Shown here in pieces: positions 25,397-33,965 of a stretch of DNA of 64,000 bases. Location of the stretch: positions 124,001 through 188,000 of the forward strand of contig NZ_LXVY01000034.1 in NCBI RefSeq assembly GCF_001650735.1, written 5' to 3'. This DNA comes from Sphingomonas sp. TDK1 (GTDB lineage Bacteria > Pseudomonadota > Alphaproteobacteria > Sphingomonadales > Sphingomonadaceae). The first letter of the stretch is position 1, and the number at the start of each line of letters is the position of its first letter. The translations under genes were made by a program, and so were the position numbers. The notes under the pieces are model-generated. The model saw only the letters and a list, made by a program, of their open reading frames with translations. It searched no databases and had not been told where the DNA came from.

Positions 25397-26216
25397 CCCA
25401 TGTCTGTCCGGGCGTGGCGCCGCGCCGCTGTTGCCCGGCCTGCTGCGCCCGCACCCACCGTTGGCGACGGCCGAGGTGGGGTGGGAGCGGTCCCGCTACG
25501 AGCCGCCTACCGCCGGCCGCCGGCTCGGCATATCCGGCACCGCCCTCCTCTTCGGCGCCGCACTCGCGATCATGGTCTGGCTGCCGCAATCGCCGCTGGT
25601 GCGGATCGCGCCCTCGGCGCGGATGGCCGTGACGTTCGAGCTGGCCCCGACACCTGCCGCGCCCCCGGCGCCGCCGGCCGAGGTGCCGCCGGGGCCGCTC
25701 CAGCAGGAACAGGAGACCGCGAGCACAAGCCGGTCGGTAACCCCGCCGGCGCCGCAGATCCTGCCGTTGCCGGAGCAGAACCAGCCGGCTGCGGCCGCGG
25801 CTGCCCAGCCAGAGGAAGCATCGACTGCGGCGCGACGTGTCGAGCAGACCACCGCTCCGCCGGCGATCGCGAACCAGGCCTCGACCGTCGCCGCGCGCAC
25901 CAACAGCGCGTCGACCGCGCAGGCCGCGCTCGCCAATTGGCAAAGCGAATTGCTCGGCCATCTCAAGCGGTTCCTGCGCTATCCGCGGCCCTCACAGAGT
26001 GCCCGCGAGGAAGGCATCGCGCAGGTGACGATCACGGTCGATCGGCAGGGCCATGTGCTCGGTGCCCGACTCGCGCGAGGTAGCGGCTATCCGATGCTCG
26101 ATGGCGAGGCCGTGGCGATGGTGCGGCGCGGATCGCCGGTGCCGCCGCCCGACGCCGATATCCCCGGAGATCCGGTGATCGTCACCATCCCCATCCTGTT
26201 CTCGCTCCGGCGCTGA
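25386..26216 (+). CDS. tonB: TonB energy-transducing protein
   Basis: 276 residues. One N-terminal membrane helix (~46-68, LGISGTALLFGAALAIMVWL), a long Pro/Ala/Glu-rich periplasmic linker (~85-180) and a C-terminal TonB domain (~185-272) with LKRFLRYP, EGIAQVTITVDRQGHV and YPMLDGEAVAMVRRGSPVP. The ATG overlaps the end of the Slam gene, indicating coupled translation and a dedicated TonB for the heme receptor. It has an unusually long cytoplasmic N-terminus for a TonB (~45 residues). No exbB or exbD is in the window. Confidence 0.9.
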   Translation: MPSDPCLSGRGAAPLLPGLLRPHPPLATAEVGWERSRYEPPTAGRRLGISGTALLFGAALAIMVWLPQSPLVRIAPSARMAVTFELAPTPAAPPAPPAEVPPGPLQQEQETASTSRSVTPPAPQILPLPEQNQPAAAAAAQPEEASTAARRVEQTTAPPAIANQASTVAARTNSASTAQAALANWQSELLGHLKRFLRYPRPSQSAREEGIAQVTITVDRQGHVLGARLARGSGYPMLDGEAVAMVRRGSPVPPPDADIPGDPVIVTIPILFSLRR

Positions 26217-26241
26217 CATCCCCGAAAAGAAGGAGCCTCGC

Positions 26242-26850
26242 ATGGCCATCACCACTCGCCACGAACCCGCAACCACCGAGCAGAGCCGCGCCAAGCGGCT
26301 GAAGGCGGCGACCATTGCGGTCCATGAAACGCTGGACCAGCGGATAATGGCGGCCGAGCCGTTTCGGGATCGCGATCGCTACGGACGCTTTCTCTGGATG
26401 CAGTATGAATTCCACCGCGACATCGATGCGCTTTACCGGCATCCGGCGCTGGAGGCCGTGCTGCCGGATCTCGCGGGCCGCCGCCGGCTCGATGCCATCG
26501 CCCACGACCTTGACCACCTGGCGCTGCCGATACCCGAGGATGGCGGAGCCCCGGCCTTTGGCGCCGGACCGATCGACTTGCCGACCGCGTTCGGTTGGCT
26601 CTACGTCGCCGAAGGGTCAAACCTCGGCGCGGCCTTCCTCTACAAGGCAGCAGTAGCATTGGGGTTCGACGCCAGCCACGGCGCCCGCCACCTCGCCGGC
26701 CATCCGGACGGCCGCGCGCGGCACTGGCGGGAATTCACGGCCGCCCTCGACACCCTCGACCTGTCGGAAGACGAAGACGCGCGCGTGAGCGCTGGCGCCC
26801 GCGCCGCGTTCTCTCGAGTCCACGAACTTGTTGGCGCTACCCTTGGCTGA
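26242..26850 (+). CDS. hemO: Biliverdin-producing heme oxygenase
   Basis: 202-residue cytoplasmic enzyme that opens the heme ring to give biliverdin, CO and iron. Proximal heme ligand His28 in TIAVHETLDQRIM; distal glycine-rich helix at YVAEGSNLGAAFLYK (~124-138), matching the GSxxGA/G pattern of bacterial HemO/BphO enzymes. Length is typical. GGAGCC before the ATG provides a ribosome site; it follows tonB by 25 bases. In this operon it supplies the last step: releasing iron from heme brought in by the receptor. No phytochrome is adjacent, so a photoreceptor-chromophore role is less likely. Confidence 0.93.
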   Translation: MAITTRHEPATTEQSRAKRLKAATIAVHETLDQRIMAAEPFRDRDRYGRFLWMQYEFHRDIDALYRHPALEAVLPDLAGRRRLDAIAHDLDHLALPIPEDGGAPAFGAGPIDLPTAFGWLYVAEGSNLGAAFLYKAAVALGFDASHGARHLAGHPDGRARHWREFTAALDTLDLSEDEDARVSAGARAAFSRVHELVGATLG

Positions 26851-27247
26851 GCCGCGTCATCGCCGCGCTGTCGCCCATCTTTCGCGGGGGGCCTGGGCGG
26901 TGCTCGGCTTCTTGTTCGTGGCGCTGGGCTTCATCGGCGCGCTGCTTCCGCTGATGCCCACCACCATCTTCCTGATCCTGGCGGCAGGCTGCTTCGCGCG
27001 CTCGTCGCCGAGGCTGGAGGCGTGGCTCATCGACCATCCGCGGTTCGGGCCGACCCTCCGTGCGTGGCGCGACGACGGCGTGATCGGTTCCCGGGCCAAG
27101 GTCATGGCCTGCGCAGGCATGGTGTTGGGCTATACGCTGTTCTGGTGGGGCGCGCGGCCAACCCTCCTGCTCGACCTTATCGTCGGTCTTGTGTTGGCGG
27201 GATTCGCGGCCTTCATCATCACGCGGCCGGCACCACGTGGGCGCTAG
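26828..27247 (+). CDS. DUF454 (YbaN-type) inner-membrane protein
   Basis: 139 residues with three to four membrane helices (WAVLGFLFVALGFIGALLPL, the VMACAGMVLGYTLFWW region, LLLDLIVGLVLAGFAAFII) and the family stretch PLMPTTIFLILAAGCFARSSP. Start is uncertain: TTG 26828 or a following TTG, all overlapping the end of hemO. DUF454 genes often accompany heme oxygenase or iron-uptake genes in proteobacteria; the biochemical function is not established. Last gene of the heme operon. Confidence 0.85.
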   Translation: MLALPLAEPRHRRAVAHLSRGAWAVLGFLFVALGFIGALLPLMPTTIFLILAAGCFARSSPRLEAWLIDHPRFGPTLRAWRDDGVIGSRAKVMACAGMVLGYTLFWWGARPTLLLDLIVGLVLAGFAAFIITRPAPRGR

Positions 27248-27377
27248 GATCGATCCGTAGTCGAGGCGGTGAAGCGGGGATTGGAAGCGCAGCGCCAAGT
27301 GCGCCGTCACCATTCAGCAGGGAAAGGGTTCGCGGCTTGCCGGGGCTCTGGAAGCCAAGGCGACGGGCCTGTTCGGC

Positions 27378-27704
27378 TCAGGGGATGGGCGCGATCGAAA
27401 AAGCGATGCCGGCCGCGATGCAGATTGCACCCAAAGCGAGTGCCGCCCGCGAGCCTTTTGATAAGGTCAGCACGAGCAGAACGCCCATGACGCTCGTGAT
27501 ACCCAGCATGGCGACCGTCCCCATCGCGAAACCGTAGCGCGTGGAAGCGCGTGTCCAGGCAAGCGCCAGCATCATGATAGCCGCCCTGCGCCACCGCACG
27601 CGCCACGAACGGGCGCACCATGGTTCACCCAGGGCGTGTTTCCGGGTGGAGAAGGCAAGCGCGGCAAGGCCGCCATACGCTATCGCGACGAGGTCAAGCG
27701 GCAT
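27378..27704 (-). CDS. DUF3325 small membrane protein
   Basis: 108 residues starting MPLDLVAIAYGGLAALAFS, with three membrane helices and the typical RHALGEP-like turn. ATG 27704 overlaps the end of the PepSY gene by 11 bases; ATG 27716 is an alternative. DUF3325 proteins are regular partners of PepSY_TM and DUF3649 proteins next to siderophore receptors. Function is thought to be linked to iron reduction at the inner membrane but is not proven. Confidence 0.8.
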   Translation of the reverse strand: MPLDLVAIAYGGLAALAFSTRKHALGEPWCARSWRVRWRRAAIMMLALAWTRASTRYGFAMGTVAMLGITSVMGVLLVLTLSKGSRAALALGAICIAAGIAFSIAPIP

Positions 27705-29274
27705 GCGCGAGTGCATTCTGTGCGCGGGTGCGTCGCGTGCGCGTTGCAGGCACCGGAGGCTGCGGCGTTCCCGCCTTATGCGCGGCAAAGAAAAGAAGCG
27801 CGGCAAGCGCGAGATATGCGAAGTCGAACGACGCGAACAAGCGGTCTCCCGCCGCCAGCGATGCGGGCAGGCCGCGGTCCGTCGTCAGGGAGTTCACCAC
27901 CGGCAGCGCAGCGCAGGCTGCGCCGGCGATGGCGAAGGTTTCGCGCCATGCGCGCCGGATCGGTCGCAGGCAAGCGAGCAGCGTGAGGCCAAACCAGGTG
28001 TAGAACATCGTGGACACTTCTAGGTCTGCGCGACCCGGCAGCTCGGCAGGAATCAGGCGGTTGGCGAGGAGATAGGCGGCCATGCCCGCCGGCAGGCACG
28101 CGATCACCGCCACGTTGAGCCGCTCGACCAGACGCTGCCCCCATGCGCTGCGGTGCGCTTGGACGCGCTTTTTGCTCCATAAAATCAGGCCCGTGCCGAC
28201 CATTGCCGCGCCGCTCGCGCCCAGCAGGAAATAGATCCAGCGCAGCCCGGTATCGGCGAACCAGCCGAGATGCAGCCCCAGCAGCACCGCCGCCGTTCGC
28301 GCTGCCGGGCCGGGGGGCGGGGAGGATGCGATCCATCGGCCGTCGACGCCGGAGAAGGTGATCGCACCGCCGCGCGCACGCAGCCGGTCGGTGGCGGTGC
28401 GGAACAGGGTGATGCGGGCGTTCGCGTCGTTGGGATTGGTCACGAGGATCTGCGCCGGTGGCGCGCCGCCCCAGGCCCGGGTCGCGGTTGCCACCAGCGG
28501 CGCGATCGGGGTGAGGGGGGCGAGTGTGCCGCTGCGATGCGCCTCGGGGAGCGCGCCGACCGCCTCGCTCGCGAACAGGGCGGGCTTGGCGTAGTTGGCG
28601 ACGATCGGCCAAGGCATGTACATCACCATCAGCGTGACGAGCCCGGTATAGGTGATCATCGCGTGAAACGGCAGCGCGACAACCGCCGATACGTTGTGCG
28701 CGTCCAGCCAGCTGCGCTGCCCCTTGCCCCAGCGCAGCGTGAAGAAATCGACGAAGATGCGCTTGTGGGTGATCACGCCCGAGAGGATCGCGCCGAACAT
28801 GCACATCGCACAGGCACCGGCGAGCCAGCGCCCCCAGGGATGCGGCAGCTGCAACTGGAAGTGGAAGCGGTAGAAATGCTCGCCGCCGCGGGTGTCGCGC
28901 GCATGGAGCGGTGTGCCCTGCACCGGATCCAGTCGCACCTCGCGGCGCGGGGCCCGCTTGGCGCGGGGCTGGGCTTTGACGACATCGCCGTCCCGAACGA
29001 AGACGCGGGTCGCGATCGTCCGCTGGTCCGGCAAATACAAGGTCCATTGCGCGGCATGCGGGGCGGTGCGCTGGAGATAGGCGAAGGCGCTGCCGGCCGC
29101 GACCGACGGCGTGGCCGGCGTCGCGCGCACCTCTGGTTGCATCCAGCGCGTGATTTCCGGCCGGAAATAGCTGGCGGTGCCGGTGAGAAACATGGCGAAC
29201 AGGATCCAGCCGGCGATCAAGCCCATCCAGCCATGGATCCGGGCCATGGACTGGCGAAGCGAGGGCGTCCTCAT
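27694..29274 (-). CDS. PepSY-associated TM protein (siderophore-iron reductase type)
   Basis: 526 residues. First membrane helix at ~15-35 (HGWMGLIAGWILFAMFLTG), periplasmic PepSY-like part with the FYRFHFQLQLPHPWGRWLAG segment, then helices with conserved histidines (LDAHNVSAVVALPFHAMITYTG, GLHLGWF) that could ligate heme, as in FoxB/FhuF-like siderophore reductases. ATG 29274 overlaps the DUF3649 stop by four bases; the frame runs on to 29601 but inside that gene. It forms an operon with DUF3649 and DUF3325, divergent from the siderophore receptor, so a role in releasing iron from imported ferrisiderophore is likely. Confidence 0.88.
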   Translation of the reverse strand: MRTPSLRQSMARIHGWMGLIAGWILFAMFLTGTASYFRPEITRWMQPEVRATPATPSVAAGSAFAYLQRTAPHAAQWTLYLPDQRTIATRVFVRDGDVVKAQPRAKRAPRREVRLDPVQGTPLHARDTRGGEHFYRFHFQLQLPHPWGRWLAGACAMCMFGAILSGVITHKRIFVDFFTLRWGKGQRSWLDAHNVSAVVALPFHAMITYTGLVTLMVMYMPWPIVANYAKPALFASEAVGALPEAHRSGTLAPLTPIAPLVATATRAWGGAPPAQILVTNPNDANARITLFRTATDRLRARGGAITFSGVDGRWIASSPPPGPAARTAAVLLGLHLGWFADTGLRWIYFLLGASGAAMVGTGLILWSKKRVQAHRSAWGQRLVERLNVAVIACLPAGMAAYLLANRLIPAELPGRADLEVSTMFYTWFGLTLLACLRPIRRAWRETFAIAGAACAALPVVNSLTTDRGLPASLAAGDRLFASFDFAYLALAALLFFAAHKAGTPQPPVPATRTRRTRAQNALAHAA

Positions 29275-29531
29275 GGCCGCACGCCCAGCAGGAAGAGCGC
29301 GGCGCTGCAGACCGCGGCCCCGCCCCAGACCATCGCCATCGCCCGCGTCAGGCTGCGCGCGTTGAATGCCCATAGCGCCATCGCCGCATAGGCCGGAAAC
29401 GCGGCCAGCATCGCCCACAAGGTGGCTTCGACACGGGGGAGGGGAAGGAGGCGCGCGGCGAGCGCGCACCCTGCCGCTGCGGCCGCATAGCCGCCGATCG
29501 TGGCTGTGATGCCCCGACCGGCCAGAGCCAT
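29271..29531 (-). CDS. DUF3649 small membrane protein
   Basis: 86 residues if started at ATG 29531, which has GGGGAG just upstream and gives a family-like N-terminus (MALAGRGITATIGGYAAAA). The frame extends to 29591. Three hydrophobic helices. First gene of the DUF3649-PepSY-DUF3325 operon; coupled to the PepSY gene by an ATGA overlap. Function unknown. Confidence 0.78.
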   Translation of the reverse strand: MALAGRGITATIGGYAAAAAGCALAARLLPLPRVEATLWAMLAAFPAYAAMALWAFNARSLTRAMAMVWGGAAVCSAALFLLGVRP

Positions 29532-29627
29532 GCTCCCCCGTGCGGGGCGTGCCCCGTTGTGATCGTCGCGCATCCACCCAGTTCCCCGCATCGCTTGCCA
29601 TCGCGGCGGAACGTGATTAACCGCAAC

Positions 29628-29642
29628 TGCGAATCGTTAGCA
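29628..29642. promoter_or_regulatory. Fur-like box between reductase operon and siderophore receptor
   Basis: TGCGAATCGTTAGCA is an imperfect 7-1-7 palindrome (TGC-AA-C-TT-GCA framework) of the type often found before TonB receptors. It sits 22 bases before the receptor ATG and ~100 before the divergent gene, so it could control both. Confidence 0.5.
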
Positions 29643-29663
29643 ATCACAAAAACGGGGACCATC

Positions 29664-31982
29664 ATGCGCACTTCTGCCCGCCGCCTGTGCGGCCGCCTTT
29701 ATCTGCTCGCGCTCACGGCTGCCGCGCTCGCCGCGCCGGCCGGTGCGCTGGCGCGCACGGCAGAGGACGACACCAAGGAGGATCCGCAGCAGCGTGCGGG
29801 CGAGGCGATCGTGGTCACCGGGGTGGCGGCGAAGGGCACGGCCTCCGGCACCAAGACCGATACGCCGCTGATCGAGACGCCGCAGACGATCACGGTGATC
29901 ACCGAAGAAGAGCTGACCCTGCGCAACGCGCTGTCGATCAACCAGGCGCTCGGCTATGTCGCGGGCGTCGCCGCCAACCAGCGCGGCGGCACCGTCAGCC
30001 GGTACGACCAGCTGCTGCTTCGCGGCTTCACGCCGGGTGTCTTCCTCGACGGCATGCGCCTGCTCGCCGGCCCCTATTCGATGCCCCAGACCGACTTCAA
30101 CCGCATCGACCGGATCGATATCGTCAAGGGCCCGGCATCGGTGCTCTATGGCAATTCCACGCCGGGCGGGCTGGTAAACCTGACCAGCAAGACGCCGGAG
30201 ACGACGGCGTTCGGGCGCGTCGAGCTGCAGGCCGGAAATTATGCTTCTCTGCGGGCGGTGGCCGATGTGAACCAGCCACTGACCAAGGATGGCAAGCTAC
30301 TGTTCCGCGTGGTCGCCGGCTGGCAGAAAGCCGACGGCTTCACCCGCGACACCGAGAGCGAGCGGTACCATATCAGCCCGTCGCTGACCTTCGCGCCCGA
30401 TGACGCGACGAGCCTGACGCTGATCGCCGCTTATCAGCATGCACCCAGCGGCGGCGGCTATTCCGGGGTGCCCGCGCACGGCGCGGCGCTGGCCAGCCCG
30501 GCGGGCGCACTGCCGCTCCACGTCAACACCGGCGATCCGGGCTACGAGCGCTACAATCACAAGCAGAAGGCCATCACCGCGCTGTTCCGGCACGATTTCG
30601 ACGCGCATCTGACGTTCCGGTCGAACCTGCGCTACCAGAACAACACGCTCAGCTATCGCCAGCTCTATGTGGCGGGCTTCGCCACCACCGGGACGGGCGC
30701 CAGCCGCAACACGGATTTCACCACCCTGATCCGTGGCGGCGGCGGCGCCGACGAGGATTTCGACACGCTGACCATGGACAACCAGCTGAACGCGAAGTTC
30801 GCGACCGGCCCATTGCGGCACAATGTGCTCGCCGGCATCGACTATCAGTTCATTTCCGGCGAGAATTTCCAGCAGTTCAACACCGGCCAGACCAGCAATC
30901 CGCTGACCAGCATTCCCAATCTCAACCCGTACCGGCCCGTCTATGACGGCACGCTGCCGACGCTGGATCTTATCCAGCTCTCGCCCAGCTACGTCAATAC
31001 CTATAGCAAGCGCGACCAGGTGGGCGTCTATCTGCAGGATCAGGTGGCGATCGGCCGTCTGCAGCTGATCGCCAGCGGCCGCTGGGACTGGTACGAGCTG
31101 GCGACGATCAACAAGAAGCTGGCGGCCAACAACCTGACGCGTCTTTCGCAAACGGCGTTCACGATGCGGCTGGGCGCGCTGTACGAGGTGGTCGACGGCC
31201 TCTCCCCCTATGTCAGCTATTCGGAATCGTTCGAGCCGCAGACCGGCACCACCTATCTGGGCGTGCCGTTCGATCCGGTGACCGGCAAGATGATCGAAGG
31301 CGGCGTGAAGTGGCAGCCGCGCGGCACCAACGCGCTGCTGACGCTGTCGGCCTACGACCTGCGACGGCAAAAGGTGCCGGTCACCGACCCGCGTGCGGGC
31401 ACCGCCGGCATTCCCGCCAATGCGCAGATCCAGATCGGCGAGGTGCGGGTGCGCGGCGTGGAAGTGGAGGGCCGGGGCGAACTGGCGCGCGGGCTCGATC
31501 TGATCCTAGCCGCCAGCTACACCGATGCAATCATCACCCAGGGCGCGCCGGCCGTCGCGGCCACCGCCACCAACAGCGGCACGCCTACGACCACCGGCAC
31601 GCGCCAGCTCGGCACGCCGGAATGGCATGCGTCGAGCTTTCTTTCCTATGATTTCGGCAAGGGCGGACGATCGGGGCCGCTGGGCGGGCTCACGATCGGC
31701 GGCGGCGTGCGCTATGTCGGCGGCTCCGACGGCACGACGACCTATCTGGTGCGCAACGGCGTCACCACCTTCCAGCGGTTCACGAGCGAGGATTTCACGC
31801 TGGTCGACGCGCTGCTCGGCTACGACCTGGGCTTTGCCGCATCGCGCTTGCGGGGATGGAGCTTGGCGGTCAACGCCGCCAACCTGCTGGACAAGCGCTA
31901 CATCAGCGCCTGTCCCTTTTCGAACTCCTGCTATTTCGGGGCGTCGCGCACGGTCACCGGATCGGTCCGGCTGCGCTGGTGA
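29664..31982 (+). CDS. TonB-dependent siderophore receptor
   Basis: 772 residues. Signal peptide MRTSARRLCGRLYLLALTAA to ~residue 30; TonB box region near EAIVVTGV; plug ~60-185 with ETPQTITVITEEEL, LRGFTPGVFLDGMRL and KGPASVLYGNSTPGGLVN, the wording of the ferrichrome/ferrioxamine (FhuA/FoxA/FpvA) subfamily; barrel to the last residues GSVRLRW, aromatic-ended as expected. ATG 29664 has GGGGA upstream. No STN domain, so regulation is more likely through the Fur-like box than surface signalling. Substrate unknown; no siderophore biosynthesis gene is in the window. Confidence 0.92.
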   Translation: MRTSARRLCGRLYLLALTAAALAAPAGALARTAEDDTKEDPQQRAGEAIVVTGVAAKGTASGTKTDTPLIETPQTITVITEEELTLRNALSINQALGYVAGVAANQRGGTVSRYDQLLLRGFTPGVFLDGMRLLAGPYSMPQTDFNRIDRIDIVKGPASVLYGNSTPGGLVNLTSKTPETTAFGRVELQAGNYASLRAVADVNQPLTKDGKLLFRVVAGWQKADGFTRDTESERYHISPSLTFAPDDATSLTLIAAYQHAPSGGGYSGVPAHGAALASPAGALPLHVNTGDPGYERYNHKQKAITALFRHDFDAHLTFRSNLRYQNNTLSYRQLYVAGFATTGTGASRNTDFTTLIRGGGGADEDFDTLTMDNQLNAKFATGPLRHNVLAGIDYQFISGENFQQFNTGQTSNPLTSIPNLNPYRPVYDGTLPTLDLIQLSPSYVNTYSKRDQVGVYLQDQVAIGRLQLIASGRWDWYELATINKKLAANNLTRLSQTAFTMRLGALYEVVDGLSPYVSYSESFEPQTGTTYLGVPFDPVTGKMIEGGVKWQPRGTNALLTLSAYDLRRQKVPVTDPRAGTAGIPANAQIQIGEVRVRGVEVEGRGELARGLDLILAASYTDAIITQGAPAVAATATNSGTPTTTGTRQLGTPEWHASSFLSYDFGKGGRSGPLGGLTIGGGVRYVGGSDGTTTYLVRNGVTTFQRFTSEDFTLVDALLGYDLGFAASRLRGWSLAVNAANLLDKRYISACPFSNSCYFGASRTVTGSVRLRW

Positions 31983-32102
31983 GCGCAGGCGGTTTTCCGG
32001 CCGACGCAGGCAGCGGCGGGGCGGGCTGGATCGGGGTCGAGTATCGCCGCTCTCAACGCCGTGGGCATGCGATCTTGTGACGTAGAACGCGAGCTTGGCG
32101 CG

Positions 32103-32329
32103 TCAGCCCGGGCACTCCGGCAACGAGCCGAGAAGCTTCTTCAATTCCGGGGCCAAGATGCCAACGGCCGTCACGCCGATATCGTGCGCCTCGGCATTGA
32201 TCCCAGCGCTTATGAGGACGTTCGAGAGCAGGGAGTTCACGGCGGTGCCATGCCACGTCCTGAGGTGGGTATCGGCCCCTGCCTCAACGACGTTGCGCCA
32301 TTGAAGGCCCAGGACGTCTCACGCCTCCG
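32103..32329 (-). pseudogene. 3' remnant of an unrecognised gene
   Basis: On the minus strand a frame ending at 32103 reads as plausible protein (QWRNVVEAGADTHLRTWHG, later GVTAVGILAPELKKLLGS). It has no start codon and is cut upstream by a stop where repeat copy 2 begins. The VVEAGADTHLRT wording hints at an ankyrin-like repeat, but this is weak. Probably a gene truncated by the repeat. Confidence 0.35.
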
Positions 32330-32579
32330 GCGTGACCGCGCTCGCACGCCGCGGGCGCGGCGCCGAGTCGGCCTGGTCGTCTCGGCCCTTCGGGTGTTGA
32401 TCGCGGACGCTGCCGATCCTGCGGGTCGGCCGCCGGCAGACGCCGGCAGCGGCACGCGGGTGCAGAGCGCGCGCTGGCGCAGGCCTGCGGCGACACCAGG
32501 GCGCGCGAGGTGTTGGTGTCCGCGTGGGCACACTTGCCGGGGCGGGGGGGCAAGGGCGGCGGCCGGCGCACGTGCTGGC
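32315..32579. repeat. Dispersed GC-rich repeat, copy 2
   Basis: About 265 bases closely similar to copy 3 (51206-51468) along the whole length, with shared blocks such as CGTCTCACGCC, CTGCGGCGACACCAGGGCGC and GGCGCACGTGCTGGC. Same orientation in all copies. It starts exactly where the minus-strand remnant ends and stops where the next remnant begins. Confidence 0.75.
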
Positions 32580-32996
32580 CGACCGCATTCCCGCTGCACA
32601 CGCGCTGATGGAGGCGTGCGGCGCCGATATCCGGATCGGGGGCGGGGACGTCTACTGCCCGAGCCCGACATTCTCGACTGGGTCGCGGACGATGCCGCCA
32701 ACCGCGTCGCCTATCCGATAGGCTTCTATCCGATGCTTCGGCAAGATGGCGAAAGCTGGCACTGGCACCCCGCGACCGAGAAGCTTGCTGACCTCTACGG
32801 GAAGTTCAAGCCCTTCCGCGCGGCGCTCCGCGCCGGCATCCTGCCCAGTTCGTATAGTGGATCGCTCGAAGACCATCTCCCGCGCTTCCTGGAGCCACCG
32901 GCGGCTTGGGCCACGCATCCGATGCTCGACAGCTGGGCGACCAGCCTACTCAGCGACCTGAAGGGCTGGCTCGTTGATGAGACCCGTCGGCGCTGA
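32575..32996 (+). pseudogene. Remnant with ArdC-like start and unrelated coding-like 3' part
   Basis: Bases ~32575-32660 in one frame read AHALMEACGADIRIGGGDVY, resembling the antirestriction/primase ArdC family. A second frame (to a TGA at 32996) then carries ~100 residues with good coding character (ANRVAYPIGFYPMLRQDG, ESWHWHPATEKLADLYGKF). The two do not join in frame. I read this as fragments of mobile-element genes brought together by rearrangement. The second part might be the end of a real gene of unknown function. Confidence 0.35.
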
Positions 32997-33965
32997 TGTC
33001 GGCGAGCCCAGGATCAACGGGAGAGGTACCGGGCGCGTTCGTTTTCGCAATTGGGCGTGTGGAATCTGCCAGGCTGCAGCCGGCCTTCTTCTGCCGACCT
33101 GCGCTGCCGGTCGCGAAACCGCTGAATGCCCGTTCCTGGCGAGAGCTGCCGTTCGAACTATCGTTCTGGAACGGCAGGATTGTCGCGTGGCCGCTCGACC
33201 TCGCAATCAGGTTCGACCTCAGAAATGGCGGCTGTGCAAGCTCCACCCATCAAGGAGCTGAGCAGGCGAATCTCCTAGGTGAGGATCATTCTAACTACTC
33301 AAAACGCGACACATCATGTCGCTAAAGCAACCAAAATGTGTGGGACCAATTGTTGAGTGCCACCAAGCTCAACCGCCCAACGGGGCTAAATTGCTCCATT
33401 TTCTGCTTGAAAATGGTGACCCCTACGGATGCCGCTCAAGTAAATTATATCATTGATAATCAATGATAATTCCTCTGTGACGATCGCCTAGTGCCATCAA
33501 AAGTGCCATCAATTCTCGGCCCCATTTAGTTCGGATGATCGGGGAAGGGGCCAAGTTTTCAGACAGGAGGCGGGGCAAGTGCACGAATCGTCGAGCACGG
33601 AGCTTTTAGGCATCTCCGTCGGACTGACTATGCCGCGCCGATCTTTGGTTCGCGGCTGCTCCCGGCCAGAACGCGACGTTAGTCAGCTGCGCCTCCCGCG
33701 GCAGCTTTTGTGCTGCCAATGTGGCAGAGAGCGCTGGGCAACCAGAGTTATGCGAACCAATCAGCTCCGTTGATCGCCCAGACTTGGGTGCTGGAGCCGT
33801 GGCCGTATCACTTCACGAAGTTGAGCCAAATCACCAATCGGAGTGGTTGCAGCCTAACTCCGCATTGCGTGCGATATATCGGCAAGTGCTTTGAGAGCAG
33901 CAACGCCTCCTCTTTGGTTACTGATCTCCGGCTCCACAGGATACGTATCTCGGCAACGGAATCGA
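32997..33965. other. Intergenic region with no clear gene
   Basis: About 970 bases. Short frames on both strands (for example 32950-33246 minus) are composition artefacts. An AT-rich patch at ~33440-33480 contains TTATATCATTGATAATCAAT, which includes the self-complementary ATTGATAATCAAT. The possible island boundary B lies at 33407-33510. Confidence 0.4.
33407..33510. repeat. Possible island boundary, copy B
   Basis: TTGAAAATGGTGACCCCTAC followed, 75 bases after GACCCCT, by TGCCATCAAAAGTGCCATC. It matches the layout of 17546-17655. The right block itself holds two TGCCATCAA half-repeats 12 bases apart. Together A and B flank the heme and siderophore genes. Confidence 0.4.

Noticed and set aside
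32950..33246. 98-codon minus-strand frame after the 32-kb remnants
   Set aside because: Ser/Gly/Arg-rich, no domain. The type of frame often mis-annotated in sphingomonads.
17546..33510. Integrase-bearing active genomic island
   Set aside because: No integrase or excisionase gene is found between or next to the two boundary-like segments. Only a decayed island is proposed.
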